A stretch of DNA of 17,953 bases from Deltaproteobacteria bacterium (GTDB lineage: Bacteria > Bdellovibrionota > UBA1018 > UBA923): positions 1-17,953 of the forward strand of contig JACQAX010000381.1 in the NCBI GenBank assembly GCA_016194795.1. Reading direction: 5' to 3'. A model generated the notes under the pieces. That model was not told the origin of the DNA. It ran no database searches and saw only the letters and a list, made by a program, of their open reading frames with translations. This document shows, piece by piece, positions 6,708 to 13,820 of the stretch (its first letter is position 1; every line of letters begins with the position of its first letter). Both the position numbers and the translations under genes were made by a program.

Positions 6708-8035
6708 TCATTTCGACGTCAGATTGACCGTGCCCGGCTTGAAGTGGATCGGGCAGGGCAGCTCGCCCGGCTTGAGCTCGCTCCTGGCCTTGGGAGCGTA
6801 GCGCATCACGCGCAGGTCGGAGCGCTGTGGACGCTGCGACCAGTCCGTCGACTTGTCGGGCTGGGTACCGGTGCACGCCGGCTCGAAAAGCGGGCGGGTG
6901 CGCGTGCAGACGCTGCTGCACTTGCCGCTGGCCGCCTCGACCGTCGAGACCTCCCGGCTGGCGGGATCGTAGCGTTCGACGATGACGATGTGGCCGTGCG
7001 ACGAAACGAAGTCGCCGGGCGCCGGATCGAGGTGAGGTCGCAGGAGCCGCGGTTGACGAGCTTGAGCGAGCGTTTGAGCCGCAGCAGGTCGGGGGCTTCT
7101 TTTCCGAGCGTCGTGTCGGAGCGCTCGAGGTCGAGCCCGTAGTAGATGATGGAACGGGTCGAGACCTGCATGTTTTCGGGATCCTCGGCGAGCTCGGAGT
7201 CGAACGAGCGGTTCTCGAACGCGGTGACCCGTGCCTGCTTGGTCGGCAGCTTCATGATCTTCTCCAGCTGCTTCTTCGCGTTGCGGAAGGTGCGGCACAT
7301 CCGCTCGCCGCGCTCGCGCGGAATCTCGTAGGTCGCGGCCTTGATCCCATCGGGTTTGCAGTTTTTGCCGTAGATGGCCGCCGCTCGCTTGTCGAGCGCC
7401 TTCAGGCGCTTGAGCGCGCGCGTGAGAATCTCGTCTTTGTCGTCGACGGTGCGCTTCTCATCGAAAAACGCGTCGTTCATCGCCTTGTTGTCGTGCGCGA
7501 CGTTCTTCCTCACTTCTTCCTTGTAGCCCACGGCCTTGGCCACGATCTGCAGCCCGAGCTCGGCTTGCGCGTCGTTGTTGAGCCTGGCGAGCGAAACGGG
7601 ATCGAGGGGGAGCTTCTGATACGAGCAGTCCTTGCCGGCGTGCGGGTGCGGCGCGACGTAACCGCTCATGTTCGGCTGCGAGCCGCACGAGAGCAGCTCG
7701 GCGTTCACCCAAAGCGGCGCGCCCTGATACTCGATGCTCACCATGCGGGTGTCGCTGCTGGTATCGAGGATCTTGAAGACCTGGCCCGGCATCTCGAGGA
7801 TGCGGCCGGGCGTTTGCGGCGGAACCGGCTCGGGGTCTTCACTGTCGGTTTCGCTGCCCCAGCTCTCGTAGTGGGGCTGGGCCCAGCCGTTGGCGCAGGG
7901 ACCTTTGACGAAGGCTACCGACGCGCCGGGCACGCAGGTGCCGATCGCCTTCGGATTGAATTGAGGCATGCCAGCCAATGCAGCGGCCGGCGTCACGGCG
8001 ACTCCCAATAGGACGAACGTCAGAAAACGGACCAC
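6708..8035 (-). pseudogene. Secreted protein with NlpC/P60- or CHAP-like C-terminus, broken by a frameshift near 7040
   Basis: The start is GTG at 8035 after a G-rich stretch (GGGGGAACT), with a Sec signal peptide (cleavage near AAALA). The mature part has four early Cys (TCVPG, GPCANG, LLSCGS, KDCSYQ), a likely SH3-like region near residues 80-110 (GRILEMPGQVFKIL, MVSIEYQGAPLWVNAE) and a Lys/Arg-rich helical middle. It reads well to NRGSCDL (about 7050). Then this frame turns into Arg/Ser/Pro nonsense. The frame one base over continues sensibly (PGDFVSSHGHIVIVERYDPA, then CSSVCTRTRP) to TGA at 6708-6710. PGDFV...HGHIVIVE resembles the His half of NlpC/P60 or CHAP amidases. I cannot place a catalytic Cys. 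Losing one base between about 7060 and 7030 explains the break. It is a pseudogene or a consensus error, and is otherwise about 440 residues. Confidence 0.82.
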
Positions 8036-8113
8036 AGTTCCCCCAGCCCGACCATTTTAACATGCCCGCAGACGCTTGCTTAACTCGTCGATTTTCCGGG
8101 ACTCTTTTGCTAG

Positions 8114-8434
8114 ATGGTGCGTATGCGCACGAAAAGCACGGCTCTGCTCGGAGTACTGGGATTCACGACCTTTTTGGCGGCACCCGCGTGGGCGGCTCTG
8201 CCGCCGTACTGGCAGAGCGCGCGCGAGATCGAGGCGATCTTGAAGAACGAGGCGGTCCAGCAGGCGCTCCAGAGCGTGAGCCCGATCCGCGAGCTTGCCC
8301 GCACGGAACAGGGCTACAAGCTCACGCTTCAAGACGGTTGCTACGCGCTCGTGCGCGTGGGCTACCTCAAAAATCCGATGCCCGGGCCGGCCAAGTTCGA
8401 GCTCAAGGTGCTCGAAGCGGGCTGCAAGCGCTGA
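8114..8434 (+). CDS. Small secreted protein of unknown function
   Basis: This 106-residue protein has a basic N-terminus (MVRMRTKS), a hydrophobic core and a likely signal peptidase site after APAWA. The mature chain is about 78 residues with two Cys (DGCYAL and the near-terminal EAGCKR) that could form one disulfide. The predicted pattern is helices followed by a beta-rich end (YALVRVGYLKN, KFELKVLEAG). An in-frame ATG at 8123 would shorten the N-region by three residues. It is divergent from the frameshifted secreted gene with a 78-bp gap. I find no convincing -24/-12 element here, unlike several neighbours. I do not recognise the family. Confidence 0.72.
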   Translation: MVRMRTKSTALLGVLGFTTFLAAPAWAALPPYWQSAREIEAILKNEAVQQALQSVSPIRELARTEQGYKLTLQDGCYALVRVGYLKNPMPGPAKFELKVLEAGCKR

Positions 8435-8441
8435 CCAGAAA

Positions 8442-8449
8442 TTAAGCAC
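8442..8449 (+). promoter_or_regulatory. TTAAGCAC motif, copy in the 8435-8570 gap
   Basis: Third copy of the octamer, 8 bp after the stop of the small secreted gene and about 100 bp upstream of the -24/-12 element at 8542. That distance would suit an upstream activator site. A related string, TTAAGCAAGCGTCTGC, lies on the minus strand just upstream of the GTG at 8035. Confidence 0.22.
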
Positions 8450-8541
8450 CTGTCTGCCGCGGGAACGCCGGGCGCGGCGACGTCCCCGGGGTTTCACGAA
8501 GAATATCAGGCTCTTCAGCCGGCCCGGGGCTGCTGGATTTC

Positions 8542-8557
8542 AGGCACTCCGGTTGCA
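8542..8557 (+). promoter_or_regulatory. Sigma-54 type promoter for the HExxH protein
   Basis: AGGCACT-CCGG-TTGCA has exact GG-N10-GC spacing and differs from TGGCAC-N5-TTGC only at the first base. The predicted transcript start (about 8568) leaves only about 3 nt before the ATG at 8571. Either the message is nearly leaderless or the real start of transcription differs slightly. Confidence 0.6.
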
Positions 8558-8570
8558 CCAAGGGCCCGCG

Positions 8571-9491
8571 ATGAAGATTTCAATACTCGCAGCGGCGCTG
8601 GCTCTCATGGTGTGGTGCGCTCCCGCGCGCGCCGACGACACCGTCGACGCGCTCGTCGCCACGGCCAATCCGGCGTCCGAGTCGCAGCCCGACCTGAGCG
8701 CCAACTGGCTCGATGGCGGCAAGGTCGTGACCCAGGCCCATCTCGAGCGCCTCATGGCGATCGTCAAGCGCGACCCCGAGACCGCCGAGATCCTAAAGAC
8801 CGCTCAGGACGCGCTGGGAGCGCCGACGTCGGGACTGCTGCTGAAATTCGTCGAGGTCTGCCCCAATAACGGCAACGCCGTCGGCCTGGCCGACGTCGAA
8901 GCCAAACGCTATATGGAGAGCCGGTCGATCTACGAAGTGCTCGGCACCAAGACCGCCGACCATCGCGCGTCGATCCTCAAAGACATGGGACCCCGCGAGC
9001 GCCTCACGCGCTACGACGAGGCGCTCGATTACGTCGCGGGCGAAACCGTTTATCGCGGCGCGATCTGCATCGTCGCCGACTCGAGCCTTCGCGAAGCGAT
9101 CTATACCTTCATCCACGAGCTCACCCACATCGGTCGCATGACCGATCGCGTGGACCCGGTCGGCTTTCTCGACGACTTCGCCGACTCCAAGACCTATGTC
9201 CAGGTGAAGCTCCTGGACGTCGGCGGCGAGTTCGAGGCGAACTACTGGGAGTATCGCATCCTCATCTCGAACATCAACTTTCTTTATGGCATCATCAACA
9301 ACCGCCAGCGCGCCGACCAGCCGATCTTCGGCTCGGACGTCCGTCGCGCCGCCCACGATTCGCTCGTGCGCCTGAACGCCGAGGTCGATCGCCTGCTCGC
9401 GTTGCGCGACCGCTACCACGCACGGTTTCCGAGCGAGGGCATCTCGGTCACGACCACGACGACCGTCACCAAAACGGCCAAAAAGAAGTAA
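8571..9491 (+). CDS. Secreted HExxH zinc-metallopeptidase-like protein
   Basis: This 306-residue protein has a signal peptide with likely cleavage after PARA (residue 21). The key motif is TFIHELTHIGR, with HELTH at residues 182-186. This is the HExxH zinc site of gluzincin-type metallopeptidases. About 34 residues on, GGEFEANYWEYR offers Glu220 or Glu222 as a third zinc ligand, a plausible gluzincin arrangement. Before the site, GAICIVADSSLREAIYTF fits the strand and helix that usually precede it. The C-terminus is a Thr-rich run and a Lys-rich end (TKTAKKK), possibly unstructured or surface-binding. Peptidase activity is inferred from the motif; the family is not one I can name. AAGGG lies 6 nt before the ATG but would overlap the promoter, an inconsistency worth noting. 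Confidence 0.82.
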   Translation: MKISILAAALALMVWCAPARADDTVDALVATANPASESQPDLSANWLDGGKVVTQAHLERLMAIVKRDPETAEILKTAQDALGAPTSGLLLKFVEVCPNNGNAVGLADVEAKRYMESRSIYEVLGTKTADHRASILKDMGPRERLTRYDEALDYVAGETVYRGAICIVADSSLREAIYTFIHELTHIGRMTDRVDPVGFLDDFADSKTYVQVKLLDVGGEFEANYWEYRILISNINFLYGIINNRQRADQPIFGSDVRRAAHDSLVRLNAEVDRLLALRDRYHARFPSEGISVTTTTTVTKTAKKK

Positions 9492-9506
9492 GGCGGGCGG
9501 TCCGGC

Positions 9507-9785
9507 TCAGTCGCCGCTGTTCTCGCCGGAGCTCGGGCTCAGGTCCTTGCTCTCGACGTTCTTCTCGATCGTGGTCTTCTTTTTCTTGCCGCCCTTTTGC
9601 TCGACCTTCTCAGTTCGTTCGGAGCTGATGTGGCGGCCGCTGTCGTCGCTCATCGAGCTCTGGTCGTTCGCGGAGCTCTGGTCGTTCACGGAGCTCTGGC
9701 TCTGGTCGTTGTCATGGGCAAAAGCCGCTGCACCGAGGGCGAAGGTCGCGGCGAGGGCCGTCGCGAGGATTTTTTTGCTCTGCAT
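9507..9785 (-). CDS. Small secreted NDQSS-repeat, low-complexity protein
   Basis: This 92-residue protein has a good signal peptide (MQSKKILATALAATFALG, cleavage after AAAFA). The mature chain is hydrophilic and probably disordered. Three NDQS-type repeats (NDQSQSS, NDQSSA, NDQSSM) are followed by a Ser/Asp segment, a Lys cluster (GGKKKKTT) and a Ser/Glu/Gly tail. AAGGAG lies 7 nt before the ATG and fixes the start. The repeats appear in the DNA as recurring GAGCTCTGGTCGTTC on the plus strand. It is convergent with the HExxH gene (15-bp gap). It lies 54 bp downstream of the LysR gene on the same strand but has its own likely promoter. Function is unknown. Confidence 0.8.
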   Translation of the reverse strand: MQSKKILATALAATFALGAAAFAHDNDQSQSSVNDQSSANDQSSMSDDSGRHISSERTEKVEQKGGKKKKTTIEKNVESKDLSPSSGENSGD

Positions 9786-9812
9786 GAGGGATCTCCTTTT
9801 CAGGCTTGGATG

Positions 9813-9828
9813 AGCAAGATGCAGGCCT
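9813..9828 (-). promoter_or_regulatory. Sigma-54 type promoter for the NDQSS-repeat protein
   Basis: On the minus strand AGGCCTGCATCTTGCT has GG-N10-GC spacing and a full TTGCT -12 box, but the -24 box is only partial (GGC). The predicted start is near 9802, giving a 17-nt leader that just contains the AAGGAG. The spacing and fit to the ribosome-binding site support it; the weak -24 box is against it. Confidence 0.45.
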
Positions 9829-9839
9829 CTCGCGGCGGG

Positions 9840-10694
9840 CTAAAGAAACGACGCGACGGTCAGGAGCGCGGCGCGCGCGGCGAGCTGAAGCCGGGTGTAA
9901 TGCGGCTGCGAGTGGAAGTGGAGATAAACGGGCTCTTTGAGGGCGGCGCTTCGCGTAACCACGCGCAAGCCGCGCGTCCCGGCGAGCAGGTGCCGCGAGA
10001 CGACCGCGCGACCAAGCCCCAGGCGGGCTCCGTCGAGAAGGCCGTAAACGTCGTCGAGGAAAACGCGGCGGGTCCCGCGGGTCGTTCGTCCGTGGGACTT
10101 GAGAAAACGCTCGGTGGTGGTGTCCTCGGGATCGTGGTCGAGATAGGTGTCGGGCGGCGCTTTGCGGCTCGCGCTTTCGACGAGCACCAGGGTCTCGTGG
10201 CCGACGAAAACGCTCTCCACGCCGTCCCGCTCGAGCGGCGAGCTGGTGAAGACGAAGTCGGCCTCGGCGCGGGCGAGCATCGGCGCGAGCTCGGAGAGCT
10301 CGCGACCGTAAAAGCGGGCCTGGATGCGCGGGTGCTCGCCGAGCAGCGGCGACACAGCGGGCAGCACGGCCGAGCGCAGGATCGACGAGAACGCCGCCAC
10401 GCGCAGGTGCCCCGTGAGCTGGCCCTCGCCGGGGCGGGAGACGAGCTCGCTCAGAAGCTCGGCCTCGAGCGTCTCGCGGCTCGAGCAATAACGAAGCAGG
10501 CGCGCGCCCTCGGGGGTCAGGCGCGCGCCGGCGCGGTCGCGGAGAAAAAGGGTGAGCCCGAGCTCCTCTTCGAGGTTGTGGACGCGCTGGGAGAGCGCGG
10601 ACTGCGTGATCCCCAGCTCGACTGCCGCCTTCGAGAAGCTCAGGCTTCTTGCCACGGCCGCGAAGGCATCGAGCTGGGTGGAGGAGAGGCTCAC
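9840..10694 (-). CDS. LysR-type transcriptional regulator
   Basis: This 284-residue protein starts with a typical LysR winged helix-turn-helix. LSSTQLDAFAAVARSLSFSK is followed by AAVELGITQSALSQRVHNLE and then the wing (LFLRDRAGARLTPEG). The rest is a LysR effector domain (LTGHLRVAAFSSILRS, RAEADFVFTSSP, GLGRAVVSRHLL). I chose GTG at 10694 because the domain starts there; no ATG is available. The QSALSQRV helix and the missing Arg in RxxxLE are closest in feel to ArgP-like members, but this is weak. It is divergent from the secreted gene at 10770 across a short A+T-rich gap with a LysR-box-like palindrome, the classical layout for a LysR protein controlling its neighbour. The ligand is unknown. 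Confidence 0.9.
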   Translation of the reverse strand: MSLSSTQLDAFAAVARSLSFSKAAVELGITQSALSQRVHNLEEELGLTLFLRDRAGARLTPEGARLLRYCSSRETLEAELLSELVSRPGEGQLTGHLRVAAFSSILRSAVLPAVSPLLGEHPRIQARFYGRELSELAPMLARAEADFVFTSSPLERDGVESVFVGHETLVLVESASRKAPPDTYLDHDPEDTTTERFLKSHGRTTRGTRRVFLDDVYGLLDGARLGLGRAVVSRHLLAGTRGLRVVTRSAALKEPVYLHFHSQPHYTRLQLAARAALLTVASFL

Positions 10695-10769
10695 AGCTAT
10701 AAGTTTATTCGATACTGAGTTCAAATCAATTAATTTTACTAATATACGGACTGGGCTTAAAACGGGCTC
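10695..10769. promoter_or_regulatory. A+T-rich divergent control region with a LysR-box-like palindrome
   Basis: This gap is markedly A+T-rich against GC-rich surroundings. ATTAATTTTACTAAT (10729-10743) is a T-N11-A palindrome with ATTA/TAAT arms, the form expected of a LysR site. It overlaps TAATAT (10740-10745), a possible -10 for the plus-strand gene. On the minus strand TTGATT (10724-10729) and TAAACT (10702-10707), 16 bp apart, could serve the LysR gene. The ribosome-binding sites are weak on both sides. Confidence 0.5.
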
Positions 10770-11405
10770 ATGAAAACGCTTCTTTTGTTGGTGGTGGGGC
10801 TGGTGTCCGGGGTCGCGAGCGCGAGGGCGGATCGCCCGTCGACGCATGGGATGCTGCTCGTGGGCGGCAAGACGATTTATGCCTCGCACCTGCCGATGTT
10901 CCATTCGCCGCACGACTACCAGGTGATCCTCGAGGTTCGCCTCAGGCATCCCCAGGGCGACGCGGGCGCGCGTTACGCGCGGGACCGGGCCGAGACGGGC
11001 GAGAAGGTCTATACGCTGGTGCCCGAGCAGTTCGTGCTGCCCGACGTGGTCGGCGCGAAGCGGTCGTTCAAGGGCGACATTTTCCGGGGTCATTTCGAAC
11101 GTGGCGGCGTCGCGATCATCAAAGGCGTGACCGTCGACATCGTCCACGTGGTGCACTTCCGCAAGTTCAAGCCGGGCGCCTCGAAGCCGTCGGTCGCGCC
11201 GTACCTCGTGTTCGGCCGCGGGCCCGACGTGTTCGCCGCGCACCTGATCACCTCGCCGCCGGATTTCGACCAGGTTCTCGCGGCGCGGCCGCTCGCGCCG
11301 GTTTCGCCCGAAGCGCTCGAGCGCGGGGTGGTCGTGCGGCTGAACGAGCTCGAGCAAGGCACTGAGTTTTATCGCGAGACCGACGATCTCGCCGACGGCG
11401 GCTAG
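10770..11405 (+). CDS. Secreted protein of unknown function, His-rich N-terminus
   Basis: This 211-residue protein has a Sec signal peptide (MKTLLLLVVGLVSGVASARA, cleavage at about residue 20). The mature N-terminus, STHGMLLVGGKTIYASHLPM followed by FHSPHDYQVILEVRL, has clustered His and Met residues (THGM, SHLPMFHSPHDY). Later VDIVHVVHFRKF adds two more His. This pattern could bind a metal, but no known motif is complete. I recall similar proteins only as uncharacterised. It has no Cys. It is probably controlled by the divergent LysR protein. Its TAG (11403-11405) overlaps the TAG of the convergent hydrolase gene within CTAG. Confidence 0.75.
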   Translation: MKTLLLLVVGLVSGVASARADRPSTHGMLLVGGKTIYASHLPMFHSPHDYQVILEVRLRHPQGDAGARYARDRAETGEKVYTLVPEQFVLPDVVGAKRSFKGDIFRGHFERGGVAIIKGVTVDIVHVVHFRKFKPGASKPSVAPYLVFGRGPDVFAAHLITSPPDFDQVLAARPLAPVSPEALERGVVVRLNELEQGTEFYRETDDLADGG

Positions 11406-12184
11406 TCGCCGCGACGGCCCGGGTAGAGCTGCGTCGCGACTGCGTCGGCCCAGCGCTGCCCGTGCAGCGTCAAGCCGCGTTTGTTGAAGTGGATGCCGTC
11501 CCAGCGCCACTCCGGGCCGATGAGGTCGTCGGTGTTCGCGCCGCGCAGGGCTTTGCCCGAGCTCCAGAGCAGCTGCTGGGCAAGCTGGATCTCGGCCATG
11601 CGCGCGCGCTCGTGCTCGCCCATCTTCTCGAAGTTGACGTAGGTGGCCTGGGCGACGAGCCAGGGAATCCTGTAGCCGGCCTCGGCGTTCACGGCATCGA
11701 TCAAAGCCGCCATCGTCTTGACGTATTCGGCGGTCGTCGTGCGGCCGTAAACGTCGGCCTCGCCCTGGTGCCAGAGAATCGCGCGAACGTGCGCGTTCGG
11801 GCCGAGCGCCTTGAGCGCGGCCTGGAAACGCCAGAAGTGGCCGCCGTCGGGCAGCCATTCTGCGGCCGCGGAGCCCCCGACTCCGATGGATACGATGCCC
11901 ACCCCGGTGCCGAGGCGTCGGGCAAGCCGCGAGCCGAACGCCGGCCAAGGCGAGCCACCATTGCCGGTCGCCGTGGGCTGCGGATCGTAAGCCGGGCGCC
12001 AGCTTCCGTTCGAGTAATCGAAGCTGAAGACGCGTCGATCGGTCGGCACGAGCTTCGCGTTGCCATGGTTGGCCGAGTTCGACTGGCCGGCAATGACGAA
12101 GATTTCCCGTGCCGAAACCGCCGTCGGTACCGACACCGAAACCGAAACAGCAACCGAGAGAAAAACGAAAAGAAAGGTTTTCAT
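11402..12184 (-). CDS. Secreted SGNH hydrolase, sialate O-acetylesterase-like (SASA/CE6 type)
   Basis: This 260-residue protein has a signal peptide with an unusual alternating VSVSVSV core (cleavage after AVSA, residue 25). The catalytic motifs of the sialate-acetylesterase fold are all present. GQSN at residues 33-36 carries the nucleophile Ser35, ILWHQGEAD is the oxyanion/block III motif, and WDGIHFN holds Asp229 and His232. The length is usual for a single-domain acetyl esterase. It should remove O-acetyl groups from glycans outside the cytoplasm; which glycan is not evident. The ATG at 12184 follows AGGA by about 10 nt. A TTGACA -35 box lies at 12218-12223 (minus), but the matching -10 is poor. 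It is divergent from the SDR-like gene. Confidence 0.88.
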   Translation of the reverse strand: MKTFLFVFLSVAVSVSVSVPTAVSAREIFVIAGQSNSANHGNAKLVPTDRRVFSFDYSNGSWRPAYDPQPTATGNGGSPWPAFGSRLARRLGTGVGIVSIGVGGSAAAEWLPDGGHFWRFQAALKALGPNAHVRAILWHQGEADVYGRTTTAEYVKTMAALIDAVNAEAGYRIPWLVAQATYVNFEKMGEHERARMAEIQLAQQLLWSSGKALRGANTDDLIGPEWRWDGIHFNKRGLTLHGQRWADAVATQLYPGRRGD

Positions 12185-12217
12185 ATCCCAGGGGTCCTAA
12201 CGACTCCCCACCCAGGG

Positions 12218-12223
12218 TGTCAA
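12218..12223 (-). promoter_or_regulatory. Candidate -35 box for the SGNH hydrolase gene
   Basis: A perfect TTGACA on the minus strand, 34 bp upstream of the ATG at 12184. At 17-bp spacing the -10 position reads TTAGGA, a weak match that also overlaps the ribosome-binding site. A start of transcription so close to the ATG is doubtful, so confidence is low. Confidence 0.3.
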
Positions 12224-12253
12224 TCCCCGCGACCTTGTGGTAACCGTCGAAGA

Positions 12254-13696
12254 ATGGAGCTCAGCCCCGACGACCTCATGCGCTGCACCAGCCTGCTCGA
12301 GAAGATCGCGACCGATCCGCTCGTGCTGGCGCGCTTTTCCGAAGAGCAGCGGGTCGCCCTCCTGGCCGCCGCCGGCCGCATCTCGAGACCCGATCGCGAC
12401 GAAACCCGCCAGCGCGACAAGGCCTTGCGCCGGATGCGCCGCGAGGCCCGGCAGGCGCGCGATCGCTCGACCCGCGCCGAGGCCGGCATCCGCGTGGCGC
12501 GCGAGGCGCCCGTCTTCGTCGCGCCCGAGCGACGGCTGCCCTCGCCACCCGAAGCCGCGCCCGCGCGCGTGCTCGAGCGCCCGCGCTACTGCTACGTCTG
12601 CAAGGACGAGTACCGCGAGCTCCACTTTTTCTACGACTCGATGTGCGCCGGCTGCGCCGACTTCAACTACGCCAAGCGCTTCCAGACGGCTTCGCTCGAG
12701 GGGCGCGTGGCCGTCATCACGGGCTCGCGCCTCAAGATCGGCTATCAGGCGACGCTCATGATGCTCAGGGCCGGCGCGCGCGTCATCGCGACGACGCGCT
12801 TTCCGCACGACGCCGCCTTGCGTTTCTCGCGCGAGGCCGACTTCGGCGAATGGTCGGCGCGCCTGCGCGTGCACGGCCTCGACCTTCGGCATTCGCCGAG
12901 CGTCGAGAACTTCTGCCGCTACCTCGACCACACCGAGAGCCGTCTCGACATCATCATCAACAACGCCGCGCAGACCGTGCGCCGGCCCGTGGGCTTCTAC
13001 GATCACCTCCGGCCGCTCGAGTCGATGGTGCTCGACGAGCTTCCGGCCGCGCTGCGAGGCGTGCTCGGCGATTTCGAGCAGAACCGCGCCGCGCTTCCGA
13101 AGCTCGACGCCAAGCTCCTGCCGTACGATTTCGACGTCGAGGCGGCCGCGCGCGAGATTTTTCCCGTGGGGAAGGTCGACGCCGATCTCCAGCAAGTCGA
13201 TCTGCGCCGCATGAACAGCTGGCGGATGCGGCTGGCCGACGTGCCCGCGCCCGAGATGCTCGAGGTTCAGCTCGTCAACTCGGTGGCGCCGTTCATCCTC
13301 TGCAGCCAGCTCAAACCCTTGATGCTTCGCGACCGCACGGACCAGAAACACATCGTCAACGTCTCGGCGATGGAGGGGGTGTTTTCGCGCCGGACGAAGA
13401 CCGACAAGCATCCCCATACGAACATGGCCAAGGCGGCGCTCAACATGATGACGCTCACGTCAGCGCCGGACTACGCGCGGGACGGCATCTTCATGAACGC
13501 CGTCGACACCGGCTGGGTGACCGACGAAGATCCGGCGCATCTCGTCGAGCGCAAGCAGGAAGAGCACGACTTCCAGCCGCCGCTCGACATCGTCGACGGC
13601 GCGGCCCGCGTCTGCGACCCGTTTTTCTCGGGCCTGCTCACCGGAAAACACGTCTGGGGAAAGTTTTTGAAGGACTACGCGCCCAGCGACTGGTGA
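12254..13696 (+). CDS. SDR-fold protein with N-terminal zinc ribbon and no catalytic Tyr
   Basis: This 480-residue protein begins with a helical, Arg-rich region (1-85, likely coiled coil). A four-Cys ribbon follows: CYVC (113/116) and CAGC (131/134), probably binding zinc. From residue 150 it is a short-chain dehydrogenase: VAVITGSRLKIG (TGxxxxIG nucleotide loop), IINNAAQT (about 236), HIVNVSAMEG with Ser371, and AVDTGWVTDE. Where YxxxK is expected it has HTNMAK, so Tyr is Thr389 while Lys393 remains. About 100 extra residues lie between the NNAA motif and the next core strand. I recall this Zn-ribbon SDR with PHTNMAK as a real, conserved subgroup, so it is not a damaged gene. Classical NAD(P)-dependent catalysis is doubtful. 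The start at 12254 has only GAAGA upstream. Confidence 0.85.
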   Translation: MELSPDDLMRCTSLLEKIATDPLVLARFSEEQRVALLAAAGRISRPDRDETRQRDKALRRMRREARQARDRSTRAEAGIRVAREAPVFVAPERRLPSPPEAAPARVLERPRYCYVCKDEYRELHFFYDSMCAGCADFNYAKRFQTASLEGRVAVITGSRLKIGYQATLMMLRAGARVIATTRFPHDAALRFSREADFGEWSARLRVHGLDLRHSPSVENFCRYLDHTESRLDIIINNAAQTVRRPVGFYDHLRPLESMVLDELPAALRGVLGDFEQNRAALPKLDAKLLPYDFDVEAAAREIFPVGKVDADLQQVDLRRMNSWRMRLADVPAPEMLEVQLVNSVAPFILCSQLKPLMLRDRTDQKHIVNVSAMEGVFSRRTKTDKHPHTNMAKAALNMMTLTSAPDYARDGIFMNAVDTGWVTDEDPAHLVERKQEEHDFQPPLDIVDGAARVCDPFFSGLLTGKHVWGKFLKDYAPSDW

Positions 13697-13736
13697 GCGC
13701 GGCTGCTTGATTTCGGGCGCGCAGGATTTTTGCGCT

Positions 13737-13751
13737 GTCGACGCCGTCGAC
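13737..13751. repeat. GTCGAC-GCC-GTCGAC palindromic pair upstream of a -24/-12 element
   Basis: Two GTCGAC hexamers separated by GCC form a near-perfect inverted repeat, 41 bp upstream of the -24 box at 13793. It could be an operator. GC-rich DNA makes such sites common, so the evidence is weak. Confidence 0.25.
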
Positions 13752-13792
13752 GAAAGAAATCCAGCACCCCCTCGGAACGACGGCTGAATTCG

Positions 13793-13808
13793 TGGCACCG
13801 ACCTTGCT
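13793..13808 (+). promoter_or_regulatory. Sigma-54 type promoter, best match in the window
   Basis: TGGCACC-GACC-TTGCT contains TGGCAC and TTGC in full with the exact GG-N10-GC spacing. The predicted transcript start is about 13819, two bases before the ATG at 13821, so the message would be almost leaderless. No Shine-Dalgarno is present, which is consistent with that. Confidence 0.7.
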
Positions 13809-13820
13809 TCGTAATGAAGC

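Noticed and set aside
7030..7060. Programmed -1 frameshifting to join the two frames of the secreted protein
   Set aside because: No slippery X-XXY-YYZ heptamer or downstream structure is apparent at the junction. A lost base is simpler.
8090..8113. A possible -24/-12 promoter before the gene at 8114
   Set aside because: The spacing between GG and GC is 8-9, not 10, and no -24 box is present; it would also place the start of transcription inside the gene.
10755..10769. GG-N10-GC just before the gene at 10770
   Set aside because: It lacks the TGGCAC and TTGC boxes, and the predicted start would fall after the ATG. This is chance in GC-rich DNA.
9840..11948. A LysR frame extended upstream through 10770-11948
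   Set aside because: The extension is antisense to the secreted gene and the hydrolase region and is non-protein-like. The LysR domain begins at the GTG at 10694.
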